This document shows, piece after piece, positions 45,745 through 56,578 of a stretch of DNA of 64,000 bases (positions are counted from its first letter, which is position 1; every line of letters starts with the position of its first letter). The translations under genes were made by a program, and so were the position numbers. The notes under the pieces are model-generated. The model saw nothing but the letters and a program-made list of their open reading frames with translations, did no database searches and was not told where the DNA came from. This DNA comes from Shinisaurus crocodilurus. Lineage: Eukaryota; Chordata; Lepidosauria; Squamata; Shinisauridae. The DNA lies in the NCBI GenBank assembly GCA_021292165.1, contig CM037879.1, positions 112,026,359-112,090,358 of the forward strand. Direction: 5' to 3'.

Positions 45745-46016
45745 TAAACAATGAAACAAAGTTATCTGCCACTTGAGAAGGACATGAATAAGCTCTATAA
45801 AGCAGTCTACTATTTTGTTGTAAAATTACTTCATCCCTGATGCCGTTTCCCACTATTTGGAACACCCGACAAGTTGGTTCTCTCTTAACTGGTCATTTAC
45901 TTTCGAAGAGTCATAACAGAGAGAGAGCAATGTGTTGCTTCTTTTCCAGATTAATTCTACTTTTTTTTAGAGTTCTCTGCTTATAGACAAAAAGACAGAG
46001 GCTTAGTTGGAAATGT

Positions 46017-46275
46017 CAACAACAAGAAGGAGATAAAGCCAAAAACCAAACCAAAAAAGGCAGCTGCACCAATATATTGTTCCCGACACATTTTGAGATG
46101 TTTCTCAAAATGTTTCAAGGGGAACTCTTCAGTTGCTTCTAAAACTTTCTAAAGAGCTATTCAGAGCTTGTTAGGAAGTTTTAGAAGTAATTAGAGATTT
46201 TTTCTGATGAAGAGACACATCTCGAAGCACATCAAGAGCAATATATTGGTGCAGCTGCCTTTTTCGTTTTGGCTG
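46017..46275. mobile_element. Inverted-repeat element with 14-bp flanking direct repeat
   Basis: TTAGTTGGAAATGT occurs directly before and directly after this stretch. Inside, AAGGCAGCTGCACCAATATA near the left is matched in inverse by TATATTGGTGCAGCTGCCTT at the right, with arms of about 40-45 bp. The centre has further short inverse pairs. The long direct repeat suggests target-primed retrotransposition, whereas the inverted ends look like a DNA transposon. The family is unknown. Confidence 0.6.
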
Positions 46276-46674
46276 TTAGTTGGAAATGTACAGAGGGGCT
46301 TCAGGGGCTGCTGCTAGTTGAAGAGTCCAGAGCAAGCACCTTCCTTGCTCTTCCTGTCCAGCATTTCTGTTTCATCTTCACTCTGTCCTCCAGTATGTGA
46401 TGCAACACTTGCAGCTTTTTCATGTTAAGAAAAAGCTATTATTTGTATTCACTGGGGGGGGGGGATCCCGTGGTTACTTTTCCCCACTCACTCCACTGCT
46501 TTCCCAAACAGACTGGGGTGGCGGGAGAGAGAGAAGACAAAGGAAAGGATTTAATCAGGTTACCCAAATGATGATCCCAACTGAGACAATACCAAAAATA
46601 ATCATCTACACAACCTGAATCTCAGTGATGTTGAAAGAAAAAAATATGCATAAAATATTGCCAAACATAGTTTC

Positions 46675-46870
46675 TTCTTCGTGGTCTCTGTGCATCACAC
46701 ACATATGGTCTCTCTCTGCCTGCGCGGAGCTCGTTCAGAAGATTTCATAGCTGAGTAGGAGAAATTGGGCGGGAGCTCCTCCCATTCATGCATGCTCCTC
46801 TGCGCGGCTCCCGCCTGTTCCCTCAGTTCCTGTTCGACTGCTCACGCAAACTGTCATAGGAAGTTTTCCT
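46675..46870 (+). repeat. DIRS left terminal repeat
   Basis: It contains TTCGTGGTCTCTGTGCATCA, GCGCGGAGCTCGTTCAGAAG and GGGCGGGAGCTCCTCCCATT. Each has an inverse counterpart near 54110-54250. Its first 38 bases also have an inverse counterpart at 52996-53030, the expected internal complementary region. Confidence 0.75.
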
Positions 46871-46959
46871 CTTCATCTTGCTGAGTTTACCCTACAAAAA
46901 GAGAGTTGTTATAATCCATTAGTGAGTGAGTGAGTTAATTGGTTAGTTACTGCTCCAAA

Positions 46960-47760
46960 ATGCGAGTTAAAGCACCTTTTTGCAAGTGCGTTAAGTGCGG
47001 TGCCAAGCTCCCTCTGGCAGACAACCACTCCCTATGTCTCTTCTGTCTCAGGGAGGCCCATGTTGTAGACACTTGCCACCACTGCCAGGCCTTTACCCGC
47101 CAGGCAAGGAAGCACTGGATAAACTTAAAGCGGCGCTCTGGCACAAGGTGCTCCAGGCGGTTGAGGAGCCCCCATACACTGCAGCGGCCTCCGCCTCCCA
47201 GGCTAAGACGCCACCGTCACACACCGTCCCGAGCGAGTGCCCAGCGACTCCCAGAAAGTCGGTAGAGGCTCTCTTGTCCAAGCAAAAGAAGAGACCTCAT
47301 AAGGAAAAGAGCGATGCTGACTGTCGTAGAAAGCATAAGGAAGCGAAGAAGGCCAAAGGCAAAAGACCTCATCTTTCCCCTTCCCGCCTGAAACTGGCTA
47401 CGGTGCATACCGCCCCTTCCATCGAGCTTGAGCCCCCGGTATCGGCTTCGCTCCACATCGGTAAGTGGAATCGGTAAGTGCGACCCGGCCTGTTGTATCA
47501 GTCTATGTGCGATCTCGATCACCACACGCCACATGCATCTTTGGCACTCCTGGCTACACAGGCTTTGGTCTCCGAGGGAGAAATCGTTGACTCCCCACAG
47601 CACCAACACACCAACTTGCCTCTTCCTGACCCCCCACTGGGGTCGATGTTGACCGACCTTGTTGTTCAGCCCCTCGGCGGTGTCCCTTCACCCCGGTACC
47701 GATCTCGGCACTCGGATCACCCGGATTACTACAGACACCAGATCGAGGTCTCCGAGATGT
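46960..47760 (+). pseudogene. DIRS gag-like ORF1, 5' part (frameshifted)
   Basis: It starts at an ATG followed by a Cys-rich segment with CVKCGAKLPLADNHSLCLFC and, further on, DTCHHCQAF, a zinc-binding-like N-terminus typical of DIRS ORF1 in vertebrates. The frame breaks near codon 45-55: the continuation (ALDKLKAALWHKVLQAVEEP and a Lys-rich KQKKRPHKEK region) is in the next frame. Further frame changes follow before an antisense LINE interrupts the gene. The protein is presumed to bind the element's RNA. It is not functional as it stands. Confidence 0.75.
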
Positions 47761-47820
47761 AGAGAGGGATCTGTCTACTCCGTCGCCTCTTTGAGTCGCT
47801 CTCTATATACTTACCAGTAC

Positions 47821-49001
47821 ATTTATTTATTTATTATATTTTTAAATCGCCCATCTGGCCGGTCACCCGGCCACCCTGGGCGATGTACGGTCATGATAAA
47901 ATACAATAAAACCCAATTAAAACACCATTAAAACACCATTAAAACAATATAATGTTTTAATATCAGCATGAACCACCGATGGAAGCAGATGATTAGGAAG
48001 GTAGGGGCGCAGCTGCCGTATCACATGGAGTTGATACAGCGCTGCCCGGCTCACAGCTGACACTTGAGCCTCCATGGTCTAGAATGACTCCCAAACTGTG
48101 GACCTGGTCTTTCAGGGGCAGATGTACCCCATTCAGTACCAGGTCAACATCCCCTAACCTCCCCTTGTCTCCCACCAGAAGTACCTCGGTCTTGTCGGGG
48201 TTCAGCCTCAGCATGTTCCTTCCCATCCAGCCACCCACTGACTCCAGGCACTTGGACAGGGTCTCAACAGCCAACCTTGGTGAGGACTTGAAGGAGAGGT
48301 AGAGCTGCGTGTCATCCGCATATTGATGACAGCGCACCCCAAACCTCCTGATGATAGCTCCCAGCGGCTTTAGGTAGATATTGAATAGCATCGGGGAGAG
48401 GATGGAGCCCTGCGGCACCCCACAAGTGAGCAGCCAAGGGTCTGAGGCCTCCTCCCCAAGAGCCACCCTCTGGTACCTGCCAGAGAGGAAGGACCGGAAC
48501 CACTACAATACCGTGTCTCCCATGCCCAACCCCTCCAGACGGTCCAGGATGATACCGTGGTCAACAGTATCAAAAGCCGCTAAGAGATCGAGGAGGACCA
48601 GAAAAGAGCATTCGCTCCTGTCCAAAGCCCTCCTCATATCATCCACCAAGGCGACCAAGGCCGTTTCCATCCCATGTCCAGGCCTGAAGCCTGACTGGCA
48701 GGGATCTAAATAATCGGCTTCATCCAAGTGTGCCTTCAACTGAGCCCCCACCACCCGCTCGATCACCTTGCCCAGAAATGGCAAATTGGAGACTGGGCGA
48801 AAGTTGTTTAGATCTTTGGGATGCAAGGAGGGCTTCTTTAGAAGAGGTCTTATTGCTGCCTCCTTGAGGGCTGATGGCATCACTCCCTCCTTGAGGGAGG
48901 CATTCACCACCGCCTTGATCCCCTCACCCAGTCCCTCTCTGCAGCTCATGATGAGCCAGGACAGGCAAGGATCAAGCAAGCAGGTGGTCAGCCTCACAGA
49001 T
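47821..49001 (-). mobile_element. L2-like LINE, 5'-truncated, inserted in the DIRS element (antisense)
   Basis: Reading on the minus strand: an ORF2 reverse transcriptase from about finger motifs (DLNNFRPVSNLPFLGKVIER), through GFRPGHGMETALVALVDDM and LLDLLAAFDTVDHG, to the catalytic box QYADDTQLYL (YADD complement at 48311-48322) and NPDKTEVLLVGDKGRLG. It ends with a 3' stem-loop GGCCGG-GTGA-CCGGCC (complement of 47857-47872) and an AAATAAAT tail. The frame shifts near 48500. About 70 bp of ORF2 C-terminal coding are present downstream of LGVILD before the 3' end, so the copy is also internally deleted. Confidence 0.88.
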
Positions 49002-50650
49002 ATAGAAGAGATGGCTCCCCATGGGATGACGGTACGCACCTTTGAGATCAAGAATACCGTCAACGCCACTCTCCGTCGCCACTCTCCATCGCCAGTTCCA
49101 CCCAGGACGGCCTCACTGAGACGAACGGCCACTATCCAGCCTGCACCACCTGAAAAGCCTTGCCCACTGGCGCCAACACCTCACACACGCCCTAACTCTA
49201 GCCCATTGGCTTCGTCTGCTGACTATGGTTCGGACTCTGACTCTGTGCTTTCGCCATCTACAGACTCTGCCTCACCAGATGCACAGATCCCGTCTCAGGC
49301 ATCTATCTCCCTGTCCAAGGATCTGGGCCGTTTTACAGAACACATCTAACGGATGGCCCAAGCCCTTGGCGTTGAGGCCCAGATAGGAGAACCAAAGAAA
49401 AAGGATCCTATATACGATGTCATTTCCAACACGAAATCGACCCCTACCTTACTGCCTTTTCCCCTATGCTACTCGAAACCGTAAAGGGCAACTGGAAAGC
49501 ACCGGCCTCTACACTGGCGATGTTGTGCCTCCAGTAGGTCAGACAGAGACCAGCCGTGCCGGAGTGTGTTTGGGGTGGGGCCAGGCGAAGTGCAGCCTGA
49601 CCCAGCTGGGCAGCCTTACCAATCAGCGCCTGCTCAAAAGGCAGGTCCCAAACACACTCAGATGCTGGAAGCAATTGTTTGTTACTACAGCTACAGCCAG
49701 ACGCTCCTGACATTCCCGACCTCAGACTTGTACCTTTGAACCTTGGAACGACCTCGACCATGACTTTGCCTGGTCCCGAACTGGTTTATGTTTGCTGTAT
49801 TTTGGAATGATATGTTTTGGCTTCAACCCTCAGACTGTGATAACGACCACGGCTTATCTTTGAACTGGACGGATTTACGACAGGCGACAGCTCGCCGGCT
49901 GAACTCTATGTATAGGGTTCGGGAAGAAGACACTTAAATTTCTGTTCTCCCACCCTACCCCGAACTCTGTAGTAGTCGAATCCGCGCAATCAAGCTCTGG
50001 GAAGAGTCATTCCACCCCTTCAGACCGCGAGGGCAAACGCCTTGATGCCTTCAGGAGACGCGTCTATGTCTCTAACTCCCTCAGACTCCGGATAGATAGC
50101 TACCAAGCCACCATGGCAGGGTACCAACTCTTCCTCAGGAAAAGATTGGGACCTTGTGCAACCATCTACCCAAAGAAAAAGGGAACTAGCCCGCGTCTTT
50201 CAAGCGGAAGCTACCGGCATTGCACACCTTCAACTTAACACTGCGCGACATCAGGCAGACTGCCACAGCAAGTGTATGGTGGTAGCAGTGGCACTCTGCA
50301 GGCATGCGTGGCTTCAATCCACCTCCCTCACCCAAGAGGCGAAGGCTAAGATCGAGGACCTCCCCTTCGATGGTGACGGCCTATTTAACACAGCCACTGA
50401 TGACTCCCTTGATGCCGTACAAAAGGCTGGGGCTACGGCAAAGAAAATGGGGCTGACAGCTGCACCCCAGACCTGCCAGTATCGCCCGCGGCGTTGGGGC
50501 CGCCAGCAGACTTACTCGGCCCCATATCAACCTTATTTCTTGAGGCCGCTGGAGCACCGCCCTCAAGACCAACAACCGTCGGTGCAGAGATGGTCCAGTA
50601 CGCAATCTCGGCACCGCAGCCCTCGTAAAGGCGGAGGCTTTGTGAAGTGC
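49002..50650 (+). pseudogene. DIRS gag-like ORF1, 3' part (broken, with solo LTR insertion)
   Basis: After the LINE the frame continues with a Ser/Pro-rich low-complexity stretch (for example SDSDSVLSPSTDSASPDAQ), then a stop. Further on, segments resembling NSMYRVREED and EGKRLDAF, typical of the conserved part of DIRS ORF1, appear in shifting frames, ending in a Pro/Gln/Arg-rich tail (RWGRQQTYSAPYQPYFL). A 362-bp solo LTR interrupts it. Removal of that LTR and one copy of its target duplication would leave the local reading frame uninterrupted. Confidence 0.65.
49521..49882. mobile_element. Solo LTR, 362 bp, with perfect 5-bp target duplication
   Basis: It starts TGTTGTGCCTCC and ends GATTTACGACA, so it has TG...CA termini with a short inverted repeat (TGTTGT against ACGACA, 5 of 6). 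GGCGA occurs directly on both sides, the 5-bp duplication typical of Gypsy-type and some endogenous retroviral insertions. No internal coding region is attached, consistent with LTR-LTR recombination. The family is unassigned. Confidence 0.8.
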
Positions 50651-52020
50651 CATGTTTGATGCCATCAATCACCCGACCATCTCCATCACACCACAGTCCA
50701 CAGTCTTTTACCACAACCATCTGGCAAATCATTTCGTGTCCTGGAGGTCCATCACATCCGACCAGTGGGTCCTGAAGATTGTCCTGCAGGGGTACCAACT
50801 GGAGTTTGATTCCCTCCCTCCCTTCGTGGGCACCCACTCCACACCAGTGACACCTCCAGCTGATCCAAGAAGTAGGCACTATCCGTGCCTCCTATCCGTG
50901 CAAACTATCCGTGCCTCCGCCGCGAAAGTCATCCAGTCCGCCACTCCCACCATGCATTCAATACAGAGACTGCATGGCATCGACTATCGCTGTCATGCCA
51001 CTTGCCTGCCTTCACATGTGCCCGCTACAGCACTGGCTGCTCACTGCTTTCGATTCCGAGATTGACTGCCCTCGGAAATGACTATACCCAAGCACTCGGG
51101 TCCAACGCTCACTCGACTGGTAGACATCGGAGCCGAACTTCACCAAGGGCTTACCGTTCACAAGACCGGATTCCTCAGCGATCCTCACTACAGACACATC
51201 CCTTACGGGCTGGGGTGCCCGCTTTGCTACTCGCACGGTCCAAGGCACATGGACTGAGATGGAGCGCCTACTTCACATCAACGTCCCAGAAATGAAAGCG
51301 GTGTGGAACGCCCTCAAATTGCTCCACCACCTTCTCCGTGGCCACCACATACAAGTCGTCTCTGACAACACGACATGTGGCATATATAAACAAGGAGGGT
51401 GGCACATGGTCAGAGGCCCTTCTGAACCTCACAATTCGACTGCTCAGTTGGGCTCTATCCAGAGACATCTTGCTTGTAGCCATCCATACTGCAGGCCGCG
51501 ACAACACGCTAGTGGATACCCTCAGCAGACAACCGCTACGCCAAAACGAATGGCAGCTAGACCCTCGAGTCCGGTCCAACCTCTTCGAGGCGTGGGGTGC
51601 TCTCTCAATAGACTTATTTGCAACATCACAAAGTGCGGCATGCCTTCGGTTCTGCAGCCAAGGGGGCTCAGATCCAGGATCGATAACAGACGCCTTCCTC
51701 CTTCGCTGGAACAGGGGCCTGTATTATATCTTTCCGCTGATCCCACTCTTAACCAGGATCATCTCCAAGATCAGACGGGATGGTTCCAACTGCATTCTGA
51801 TCGCGCCCTGGTGGCCGAGGCAGCCATGGTTCCCGCTCCTCCTCAAGCTCTCCCAAGGCCAATACCGCCCGCTCCCGTCGCACCCAAACCTGCTGACACA
51901 GGCCTCGGGCTCGATCACGCATCTAGCAGTAGAGACACTCCACCTCTTAGAAACACCTCTTCTCTCCGAGGAAGTTGCCGCGGTCATTCGAGCCACCAGG
52001 AAACCATCCACCCAATGATC
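50651..52020 (+). pseudogene. DIRS reverse transcriptase / RNase H region (RT core deleted)
   Basis: The start retains the N-terminal RT segment (DQWVLKIVLQGYQLEF). The sequence then jumps near 50880 to a segment that normally lies after the RT domain, so the palm with the catalytic YxDD box is missing. The RNase H-like part is well preserved: EMKAVWNALKLLHHLLRGHH, SDNTT, then in the next frame ALLNLTIRLLSWALSRDILL, HTAGRDNTLVDTLSR and EWQLDPRVRSNLFEAWG. There are frameshifts between these blocks (near 51370-51400). The protein would copy the element RNA and degrade the hybrid RNA strand; this copy cannot. Confidence 0.8.
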
Positions 52021-52975
52021 CTATTCGCGGAAGTGGAAAGCGTTCCAAGCTTACACGTCCAGCCACAGCCTGGACCCGTCAACATGCCCGGTCCCAGCCA
52101 TCCTCCAATACTTACACTCCTTGATGGCTAGGGGTCTTGCTCTCTCATCAATAAAGGTCCACCTCGTGGTGCTCTCCGCCTACCACCGCAGTTCGGGACC
52201 CTTTTTACAGACCCGCTTGTGCGATCCTTCCTAAAAGGGCTGCAGAACCTAATGCCACCATCCCGCTCCTTGATCCCGGGCTGGGACCTTCAACTGGTTC
52301 TGAACTCATTGATGAAACCATCGGTCGAGCCCATGGCGACCACCAACCTCTGCCTCCTGACGTGGAAAACAGCATTCTTGGTCTCTATCATGTAAGCCCG
52401 CAGGGCGAGTGAACTGTGTTCTCTACGGATTGATGAACCATACCTCATATTCCACCAGGACAAGGTCGTCCTCCAGCCCGACTTTCACTTTCTCCTGAAG
52501 GTCGTCTCCGACTTCCATCTCAGTCAGGACATAGTCTTGCCCGCATTCTTCCAGTCTCCGGCTTCTCAGCTGGAACGCTCGCTGCACGACAAGCCCTGGC
52601 TTTCTACAAGGACAGAATGCAGAGCTTCAGACAGTCTCCACGCCTTTTTCTCTGCTACAGTGGCAAGTCCAAAGGGTTGCCAGTGTCTTCCCAACCTTTT
52701 GCCTCCTGGATTGTAGAGTCCATCCGGCTCGCCTACCAGCTCACCGGACTTTGCCGGGCCCAGTTCGGTCCCATTCCACTAGAGCGTAATCCACATCTAT
52801 CGGGTTTTCCTGAGGGGTGCCGCTCCCAGACCTGTGCAGGGCAGTGACCTGGGCGACGCTGTCTACATTCATCAGACACTACTGTCTGGACGTTTGGGCT
52901 CAAGCGCCCACAGCTTTCGGCAGAGCTGTACTTTCTTCGATTCTACCATGACGGATTCCACACCCACCTCCGGTA
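52021..52975 (+). pseudogene. DIRS tyrosine recombinase (broken)
   Basis: It begins with a KWKAFQAY-like start and PVPAILQYLHSLMARGLALS, the N-terminal helical domain. The first catalytic Arg lies in ARRASELCSL (near 52400), directly after an in-frame stop. The C-terminal catalytic part is recognisable from AVTWATLSTFIRHYCLDVWA (52846-52905), in which Tyr of RHYCL is in the position expected for the nucleophile. Several frame changes separate the blocks (near 52560-52840). In DIRS elements this enzyme inserts the circular DNA copy. It is non-functional here. Confidence 0.78.
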
Positions 52976-52995
52976 AGTCAGCTTGCTACTCTGCC

Positions 52996-53030
52996 CATAT
53001 GTGTGTGATGCACAGAGACCACGAAGAAGA
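52996..53030. repeat. DIRS internal complementary region (left part)
   Basis: CCATATGTGTGTGATGCACA followed by GAGACCACGAAGAAG is the reverse complement of the first bases of the element at 46675-46712. It is interrupted on its right by an L2-like LINE. Confidence 0.75.
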
Positions 53031-53883
53031 ACAAGACCGAGGTACTTCTGGTGGGAGACAAGGGGAGGTTAGGGGAGGTTGACCTGGTACTGAATGGGGT
53101 ACATCTGCCCCTGAAAGACCAGGTCCGCAGCTTGGGAGTAATTCTAGACTCCCAGCTGTCCATGGAGGCTCAAGTGTCAGTTGTGAGCCGGGCAGCGCTG
53201 TATCAACTCCATCTGATACGGCAGCTGTGCCCCTACCTTCCTAATCATCTGCTCCCATCAGTGGTTCATGCCGTGGTCTCCTCTCGCCTAGACTACTGTA
53301 ATGCGCTCTACGTGGGGTTACCCTAGAAGATGGTCCAGAAGCTACAGCTGGTACAGAACGCAGCGGTTCGCCTGGTTAAAGGCAGCCGCCGGCGTGATCA
53401 CATCACTCCAGTGCTTAAGGAGTTGCACTGGCTACCAGTTGCTTGCCGGGCTGAATTCAAGGTGTTGGTTTTGACCTTTAAAACCCTACATGGCTTCGGT
53501 CCAGTTTATCTCAAGGAACGCCTCCAGCAACATCAAGTAGGCCGCTCAACAAGATCTGCCACGGACGGCCTTCTCCTTGTCCCATCAGCCAGAGCAGCCA
53601 GGCTGGTTGGAAGAGGGCCTTCTCTGTGGCAGCCCCTAAGTTATGGAACGCCCTCCCTAGTGACCTTCGCCATGCCCCCTCCGTGATGAGCTTCCACCGT
53701 GCATTAAAAACATGGTATTTCAGGCGGGAATATGGGGTGGGTTAGGTTTTTTTTTTTAAAAAAAAAATTATACTGTTTTAATTATGTATGTCTGTTTTAT
53801 TGTTGAAATGTACATCACCCAGGGTGGCCGGCTGACCGGCCAGGTAGGCGATTAAAATTTTTAATAAATAAAAAAATAAAAAT
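53031..53883 (+). mobile_element. L2-like LINE 3' part inserted in the DIRS element (sense)
   Basis: An open frame from 53051 to 53326 begins GDKGRLGEVDLVLNGVHLPL and goes to SSRLDYCNALYVGLP, is stopped once, and continues from 53330 (KLQLVQNAAVRLVKGSRRRD, ITPVLKELHWLPVACRAEFK) to about 53686. These are the ORF2 C-terminal blocks that follow the RT. The 3' end has the stem-loop GGCCGG-CTGA-CCGGCC (53826-53841) and an AATAAATAAA tail. It is only mildly decayed, with one stop in the main frame. Confidence 0.9.
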
Positions 53884-53884
53884 A

Positions 53885-54272
53885 AACAGGTTGCTTATCT
53901 GTAACTGTGTTTCTTCGAGTGGTCATCTGTGCATTCACACAACCCACCCACCTTCCCCTCTTGTGTCATCCACTCTATCAGCTCTAGGGCCTGCCCCTCT
54001 CGGTGGGTCCCCTTGTATGATGTGGCTTGGACCGAAACCCGGGTCACTACTGCCCCCTCGGTCCCGAGGCTGCATCTGCGGTCTCGAGGAACTGAGGGAA
54101 CGGGCAGGAGCCGCGCAGAGGAGCATGTGCGAATGGGAGGAGCTCCCGCCCGATTTCTCCTACCCTGCCATGAAATCTTCTGAACGAGCTCCGCGCAGGC
54201 GCAGAGAACCCATATGTGTGTGAATGCACAGATGAGCACTCGAAGAAACACAGTTGCAGGTAAGCAACCTGT
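53885..54272. repeat. DIRS right terminal region with foldback arms
   Basis: ACAGGTTGCTTATCTGTAAC and GTTTCTTCGAGTGGTCATCT at the left are inversely repeated at 54217-54272 (AGATGAGCACTCGAAGAAAC, GCAGGTAAGCAACCTGT). Between them lies the inverse copy of the left terminal repeat (54080-54250). This matches DIRS termini, where an internal complementary region abuts the right repeat. Confidence 0.7.
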
Positions 54273-55580
54273 TCCTTTTCCTTCAATTTTAAGATGTCTT
54301 TCCTCATATTCTAAAACCACATCCTACTAATGCTTTTCAGCAGACGTTGGTTTGGGGGCGGGTTTGCATCTGTATAGGCAGTTTAATGGGGGCTAGTTGT
54401 GGTCTCACGTAATGCAGAAACAGGGTTAGGCAGGATGAAGGAATGTGAGCATGAAGGGGCAAAGTGGGGGAAGGGAGCATATGATCCCATGGTCCACTCC
54501 TGATCCCTAAAAGCCCTGGTTAAATATTACAACTACAGGAGGAACTTTGTGACCTTAAGCAAGCTACTGGAATAATAATATAAAACACAAGGATGACTGA
54601 GAGAATATATATGAAACACTTTGAACACTCTAAGATGCTATATAAATGCTTAAGTGGTCACATATTTACAAGAAGCTAGTGTATGCAGGGCTTTTCGGGC
54701 ATAAGAAATAGTTCCACCATTTAGTATCTTGGTTGTCTATCAATTTTCATATATTGCTGACTTTGGCATTTTATAGAGCTTTTCCTATCTTTACCTGTTT
54801 ACAAGAATTGGCATGATAAAGCTGCAAGACACTTAAATTCTTCTATAAAAGTATTCTCTTGAAATCAGTAAAACCTGCCATTTCCTTGTATATGTGTTGA
54901 TTAAAGTAAAGGATCTTTCACTGAGTCGTGCTCTATCTAGAGTTTCAGAGAAGGTGGGGTGCGGGGAGCTCTGGCTATTCACAGCTAGGTGCATTGTTAA
55001 AGATCATACTATCACTTTGACATTTAGAGGTAGGACTCAGTGTCTTTGTAAATTCTTCTTCATATTACTCCTATGTCTCTGGGCTCCAACCGTTTCACAA
55101 ACCATAATATTTTTTAGTGAGTGATTGATCTGTATTATGTGTCCTAGCCATCAGAGGAATCTTGAGATGTTGCTTGTATAAACCGTAATACAATCTGACA
55201 CTGAGCATTTAGTTACAGGCTTTCATAGAGCTATTGGCGATACACAATCCTCCTGAATTTGGGCATAAGGCTTATCTGATACCTTCCCCCAAAAAGCCCC
55301 TCGTTTTCTCTGTTCCCCACTTAAATAACTCAACACATCTGGGTTAACACTGTAGAATCATTGTCCTTTCAGTTCCCCTGCAGCTCATATTGCTACAATA
55401 TTTCCTTAAGTATCTGATTACTGAAAGGGCAAGACAATTTTTCTCTCTCCAAATGAGGCTGTTCTTAAATAGGCCTTACAAATTAATTCCTAGGCATCAT
55501 TTAAAATAAAAAAAGCATTACCTTTAATTGGTACCATTTGCAAAGGTGTGTTCATAAATGTGTGTGTTTCTGTAAGAGAC
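54273..55580. other. Intronic sequence, nothing recognised
   Basis: No assignable feature was found. Confidence 0.35.
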
Positions 55581-55581
55581 A

Positions 55582-55672
55582 GAGTGCAATCCTGTGCATG
55601 TTTACTTAGAAGTAAACCTTATTTGTTCACCCATCGGGCTTACTCCCAAGCAAGTGTGCATAGGATTGTAGC
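55582..55672. mobile_element. CAATCCTA-type palindromic MITE
   Basis: It starts AGTGCAATCCTGTGCATGTT, has TACTTAGAAGTAAAC and GGGCTTACTCCCAAGCAAGT, and ends GTGCATAGGATTGTAGCC, inverse of the start. It is related to 25129 and 28634. Confidence 0.7.
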
Positions 55673-56578
55673 CTAAACATAGTAAGTTGTGGGCGATTTT
55701 CAAATGAAGCAATAATGATCACCAAGAATGTTAAGAGGTTTATACATGTTGCTTTGAGGGGCTTTATCACTGGCCATACTATCTTCGGTTACAAGAATGA
55801 TAAAAACCTGAAACTAAATCCTTTTAATTCAATAACAAATGGGCTAAATTTTAGGAAAGTGAGAGTGGGAATCGGATATAGCCCCAAATACATAGGAAAT
55901 TAATCATTGAAGAGAGTAAATCTGTGAGCAGGCAGGATAGCCTTAAGGTGTGCCTACTTGATATGCCTGCATTGAATATATTGCAGTAAATCCTGGAATA
56001 CTGTTCTAGTTAAGGGAGTTAATGCACAGAGCTCTGATTTCTTACAGTAGTTCCAGTGAGACTTTGGTTCGTTTTTACATTTTGGATTCAATTCAGCACT
56101 TTTAGGCTTTTTAATGTGAACATCTGAGAACCCTAAAGATAATAGTTTGCTAAATAGGATATGAACAGTCCTATGTTGATGAAAGTTTCAATGCATGTGT
56201 TGACCTTCGGGGCAGGCACCTAAATACAATGACAGTGTGTTTCCAATGTATGAAAATGAATTCTAAAGATTAACTGATTATAGACTCTTGGCTTTTTTGC
56301 ATTAGCATAAAAGTTGAATTTTTAACAATTCCCAGAGAAGGATATTGTAATGTGTACATACCTGGCTGTTTATTTAACTTATACTTAAAAAAAATAAAAA
56401 TAATGCTTTGCTTTTGTTTAAATTAACTTGAAATGTGGTAGGAAAAAGAAATATTATGCTTGAGGCTCCAGTATAAATATTCTTCTTTATTAATGTATCC
56501 TTATACTCTTTCAGTTTAGAGCACTCTAGCAAATCTGTAATTAATCATCCTACTTAAAAATTGCTCTCTTTCTTTCAG
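55673..56578. other. AT-rich end of intron 3, nothing recognised apart from the splice acceptor
   Basis: The last bases (TTGCTCTCTTTCTTTCAG) form a strong polypyrimidine tract and acceptor. Nothing else is assignable. Confidence 0.5.

Larger units (their letters stand above)
46675..54272 (+). mobile_element. DIRS-type tyrosine-recombinase retrotransposon, degraded and nested
   Basis: The recognisable order is a left terminal repeat, a Cys-rich gag-like protein, a reverse transcriptase/RNase H region, a tyrosine recombinase, an internal complementary region and an inverted right terminal repeat. This set defines DIRS elements, which integrate with a recombinase rather than an integrase. The left end (46675-46870) is inversely repeated at about 54080-54250 (for example GGAGCTCCTCCCATT against AATGGGAGGAGCTCC). 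It is interrupted by an antisense L2-like LINE (47821-49001), a solo LTR (49521-49882) and a sense L2-like LINE (53031-53883). All its genes carry stops or frameshifts. Confidence 0.85.
25102..56578 (+). other. PDSS2: PDSS2 intron 3 (31.5 kb)
   Basis: Bounded by GTAATG and by TTTCTTTCAG. It carries the largest concentration of mobile elements in the window, including a 7.6-kb DIRS complex near its 3' end. Confidence 0.85.

Noticed and set aside
48503..49132. Intact LINE reverse transcriptase gene
   Set aside because: The 209-codon frame starts within DIRS sequence, is 5' truncated and shifts frame near 48500 before the YADD box.
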